A stretch of DNA of 64,000 bases from Polaromonas sp. (GTDB taxonomy: Bacteria > Pseudomonadota > Gammaproteobacteria > Burkholderiales > Burkholderiaceae_C): NCBI GenBank assembly GCA_028291985.1, contig JAQGNE010000070.1:185105-249104 (forward strand), read 5' to 3'. The translations under genes were made by a program, and so were the position numbers. The notes below the pieces were generated by a model. That model was not told where the DNA came from and searched no databases. It saw nothing but the letters and a program-made list of their open reading frames with translations. Below are positions 61,724-64,000 of this stretch, piece by piece (the first letter of the stretch is position 1; each line of letters starts with the position of its first letter).

Positions 61724-63280
61724 TTATTTAACAGCGTCTGACACGGCGGCGGGAGAAAACAAGCCCTTGTACTGGTCTCGCAGCAAGTTTTTTTGCACCT
61801 TGCCCATGGTGTTGCGGGGCAGTTCGGCCACCACATAGCACTGCTTCGGAATCTTGAAGTTGGCAAGCTTTGACTTCAGCGCCGCCAGAATCTGTCCGGG
61901 CTCGGGAGCTACCCCTGGCTTGGCGACAACAACGGCAACGCCGGCTTCGCCAAAGTCAGGATGCGGCACACCGACCAATGCGCTTTCGGCCACGCCGGGC
62001 ATGTCGTTGATATAGCCCTCGATCTCGGCCGGGTACACGTTGTAGCCGCCACTGATGATCAGGTCCTTGCTGCGGCCCACGATGGTGATGTAGCCGCTGT
62101 CGTCGATCTTGCCGACATCGCCCGTCTTGAAGTAGCCATCGCTGGTAAATTCTTCCCTTGTTTTTTCGGGCATGCGCCAGTAGCCCTTGAAGACGTTGGG
62201 GCCCTTGACCTGTATGCCGCCTATCTCACCCGTAGGCATCGCACTGCCGTCGTCACCGCGCACCCGCAGGTCCACACCGGGCAGCGCAAAGCCGACCGTA
62301 CCGCCGCGCCGCTCGCCGCCCTGCTCCGGCTTGTAGGGGTTGGACGTCAGCATCGCGGTCTCGCTCATGCCGTAGCGCTCCAGAATGGTGTGCCCGGTGC
62401 GCTGCTGCCATTCGTTGAAGGTCTCTATCAGTAGGGGGGCTGATCCGGCCACAAAGAGGCGCATGTTGCGCACCGCATTCTGGTCCAGTGAAGGCTCGGC
62501 CAGCAGGCGCACATACAGCGTCGGCACGCCCATGAACACGGTGGCCTGCGGCATTTTCTGCACCACCGCCCTGGCATCGAACTTTGAAAACCAGAGCATC
62601 TTGCTGCCGTTGATAAGCGCACCGTGCAACGCCACAAACAGCCCATGCACATGAAAGATGGGCAGCGCATGGATCAGCACATCGCCAGGAACCCATCCCC
62701 AATAGTCTTTCAGCACCTGCGCATTGCTGAGCATGTTGCCGTGCGACAGCATCGCGCCCTTGCTGCGCCCGGTGGTACCGCTGGTGTACAGGATGGCTGC
62801 CAGGTCATCGGCGCGCCTTGGCGCGGTTTCATGCTGGTGGCTGCAGTGGCTGGCACGCTGCAACAGCGAGCCGGTGCGGTCGTCATCCAGCGTGAAAACA
62901 TTCTGGGTGCCAGCCTTGAAGGCGATCTTGCCGACCCAGCCAAAGTTCTTGCTGCTGCAGACCACCACCGAGGGCTCGGCATTTCCGATGAAGTATTCGA
63001 TCTCCGCACTTTGGTAGGCGGTGTTGAGCGGCAGAAAAACATACCCTGCCCTGAGTGTTGCCAGGTAGAGCATCGCCGCCTCCACCGACTTTTCGACCTG
63101 CACCGCAATCCTCGCTCCGTCTGGCAGATCTAGCGACTTCAACAGGTTGGCCATCATCGCGGTGGCGCGTTCCACATCGTTCCAGGTGTAGAGCAGCCCG
63201 TTGTCGGTTTCAAACGCCACCTGCTCCAGGTCAGCCGGAAAAGCAGCGCGCAGGGCGGCGAACAAGTTTTGATTAGTCAT
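61724..63280 (-). CDS. Malonyl-CoA synthetase (MatB-type AMP-forming ligase)
   Basis: A 518-residue acyl-CoA synthetase. AMP-binding motifs are AILYTSGTTGRSKGAMLSHG (P-loop), LERYGMSETAMLTSNPYKPE and DGYFKTGDVGKIDDSGYITI. The C-terminal catalytic Lys is in PRNTMGKVQKNLLRDQYK. The overall sequence, including GAYVFLPLNTAYQSAEIEYF-like RAGYVFLPLNTAYQSAEIEY, fits MatB malonyl-CoA synthetases, which make malonyl-CoA from malonate. Specificity for malonate is likely but not proven here. Its ATG overlaps the stop of the upstream enoyl-CoA hydratase gene as ATGA. Confidence 0.87.
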   Translation of the reverse strand: MTNQNLFAALRAAFPADLEQVAFETDNGLLYTWNDVERATAMMANLLKSLDLPDGARIAVQVEKSVEAAMLYLATLRAGYVFLPLNTAYQSAEIEYFIGNAEPSVVVCSSKNFGWVGKIAFKAGTQNVFTLDDDRTGSLLQRASHCSHQHETAPRRADDLAAILYTSGTTGRSKGAMLSHGNMLSNAQVLKDYWGWVPGDVLIHALPIFHVHGLFVALHGALINGSKMLWFSKFDARAVVQKMPQATVFMGVPTLYVRLLAEPSLDQNAVRNMRLFVAGSAPLLIETFNEWQQRTGHTILERYGMSETAMLTSNPYKPEQGGERRGGTVGFALPGVDLRVRGDDGSAMPTGEIGGIQVKGPNVFKGYWRMPEKTREEFTSDGYFKTGDVGKIDDSGYITIVGRSKDLIISGGYNVYPAEIEGYINDMPGVAESALVGVPHPDFGEAGVAVVVAKPGVAPEPGQILAALKSKLANFKIPKQCYVVAELPRNTMGKVQKNLLRDQYKGLFSPAAVSDAVK

Positions 63281-64000
63281 AAGAGGGTGGATTTTGAACA
63301 GGGACCCTGCACGCGATGCTTGCGTGCGGTGCCGCGAAGCGCGGCGGGCGCTTTGATATAGGCAGTCACGCCCTCGCGGTGCTCGGGAGAGTTGGCGTAG
63401 GCATAAGCGTTTTTTGCTATGTTATCCATAGCACCAACCCCTTGATATTGTTGGGTTTCGGCTATTAATTGCTTGAAGCATTGTTTGTTCAAGCGGGCTG
63501 CCTCGGGTGACAGCTCAGCCATGCGGTCGGTGCAGACGCGTACCGTTTCGTCAAGTTCGGCCGAAGCCACGACCGCATTCAGAAAGCCGCGTTGCTGCAT
63601 GACCGGAGCATCAAGCACTGCAGCTGACAGCAACATTTCGCGAGCCGTCCATTCGCCAGCGGCCCGCATTACCAGCGCTGCTTCGCGCGGCGCCATTGGA
63701 AAACCCAACTTGGGCATTGGGACGCCAAAGTGGGCAGACGTGGACGAGATCCGGATGTCGCAACAACTGACAATCTCGAGCCCCGCCCCCATGCAATTGC
63801 CTTCGATCTGGGCGGCGATGGGCAGATCGCGGTCCAGCAAGGCCTGCAGTCCGCCGCAGACCTCAAGCTCATGCAACTCGCGCGGCGAAGCTTCCGTCAA
63901 ACGAAACAACGGATACTCCAAAATCTCCCCGCCGGCGCAGAAGTGGCCGCCCTTGCCCTGCACCACCACAGCGCTACGCGACGAGTTATCCTGCAGGTGC
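63277..64000 (-). CDS. Enoyl-CoA hydratase/isomerase family protein, partial (runs off the window)
   Basis: The minus strand is open from the window edge to the stop at 63277, about 240 residues of a crotonase-fold protein, entering at LQDNSSRSAVVVQGKGGHFC. The oxyanion segment is HFCAGGEILEYP, and GNCMGAGLEIVSCCDIRIS is present. At the second catalytic position, where hydratases usually have Glu, this protein reads FGVPMPKLGFP, so hydration may not be its reaction. The segment QLIAETQQYQGVGAMDNIAK is encoded by a repeat copy (63416-63477). The C-terminal tail is basic and unusually extended. Confidence 0.85.
   Translation of the reverse strand, partial: HLQDNSSRSAVVVQGKGGHFCAGGEILEYPLFRLTEASPRELHELEVCGGLQALLDRDLPIAAQIEGNCMGAGLEIVSCCDIRISSTSAHFGVPMPKLGFPMAPREAALVMRAAGEWTAREMLLSAAVLDAPVMQQRGFLNAVVASAELDETVRVCTDRMAELSPEAARLNKQCFKQLIAETQQYQGVGAMDNIAKNAYAYANSPEHREGVTAYIKAPAALRGTARKHRVQGPCSKSTLL
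63416..63477 (+). repeat. Two-hairpin interspersed repeat, copy 10 (inside the enoyl-CoA hydratase gene)
   Basis: GCTATGTTATCCATAGC (63416-63432) is followed by ACCC...GGGT pairing, then TTCGGCTATTAATTGCTTGAA. It is antisense to the gene and translated without a stop. Confidence 0.85.

Overview
The window looks like chromosome from a Burkholderiales betaproteobacterium, most likely Comamonadaceae (Polaromonas, Rhodoferax or a relative). Reasons are the high GC content, the phaC-phbA-phbB order, Bug-type binding proteins, the thrS-infC-rpmI-rplT-pheS-pheT-ihfA-merR-tRNA-Pro block, a cbb3 oxidase cluster next to an FNR gene, and protein sequences typical of that family. The genus is an inference. 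I see no insertion sequence, prophage, CRISPR array or plasmid gene.

Layout. 0-9.2 kb: a truncated ygiQ, a GspA/GspB-like pair, small lipoproteins, a DUF2383 stress-type protein, a FrnE-type oxidoreductase and a two-gene chromate transporter. 9.4-13.4 kb: the polyhydroxybutyrate operon. 13.5-17.8 kb: housekeeping genes (pgeF, a zeta-class GST isomerase, a CurA-like reductase). 17.8-25.6 kb: a MarR regulator divergent from a gentisate pathway operon (3-hydroxybenzoate 6-hydroxylase, gentisate dioxygenase, fumarylpyruvate hydrolase) carrying both a Bug protein and a complete TRAP transporter. 26.8-33.4 kb: a LysR regulator divergent from an uncharacterised CoA-thioester operon (enoyl-CoA hydratase, Bug protein, CaiB CoA-transferase, thiolase-like protein, DUF35 protein), followed by a wrecked aldehyde dehydrogenase gene. 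33.7-41.9 kb: tRNA-Pro and the translation block. 42.3-49.7 kb: isocitrate lyase and the polyamine transporter potFGHI. 50-60.7 kb: a HemN-like pseudoenzyme, FNR and the ccoI-S-N-O-Q-P-G cluster with FNR boxes. 61-64 kb: a universal stress protein and a malonyl-CoA synthetase/enoyl-CoA hydratase pair.

Three results stand out. (1) A family of about 60-bp two-hairpin repeats occurs ten times. Each copy starts with a 17-nt stem-loop of the form GCTAT-N7-ATAGC and continues into a second hairpin whose stem sequence varies but mostly stays paired. Four copies lie inside protein-coding genes without breaking them, and one overlaps a terminator-like hairpin between rplT and pheS. (2) The 27.8-32.5 kb operon looks like an acyl-CoA retro-aldolase pathway: the thiolase-like protein lacks the nucleophilic Cys but keeps Tyr-containing segments like those of Ltp2-type aldolases, and its partner is a DUF35 protein. 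The natural next enzyme, an aldehyde dehydrogenase, is a pseudogene beside it. (3) The hemN-like gene beside fnr is full length, yet it has lost the radical-SAM cysteines and the GGGTP motif.

Regulatory sites read directly from the sequence include FNR boxes before ccoN and the hemN-like gene and an FNR/DNR-like box before usp, twin 14-bp palindromes before aceA, terminator-like hairpins ahead of thrS, pheS and potG, and an ATC start codon for infC.
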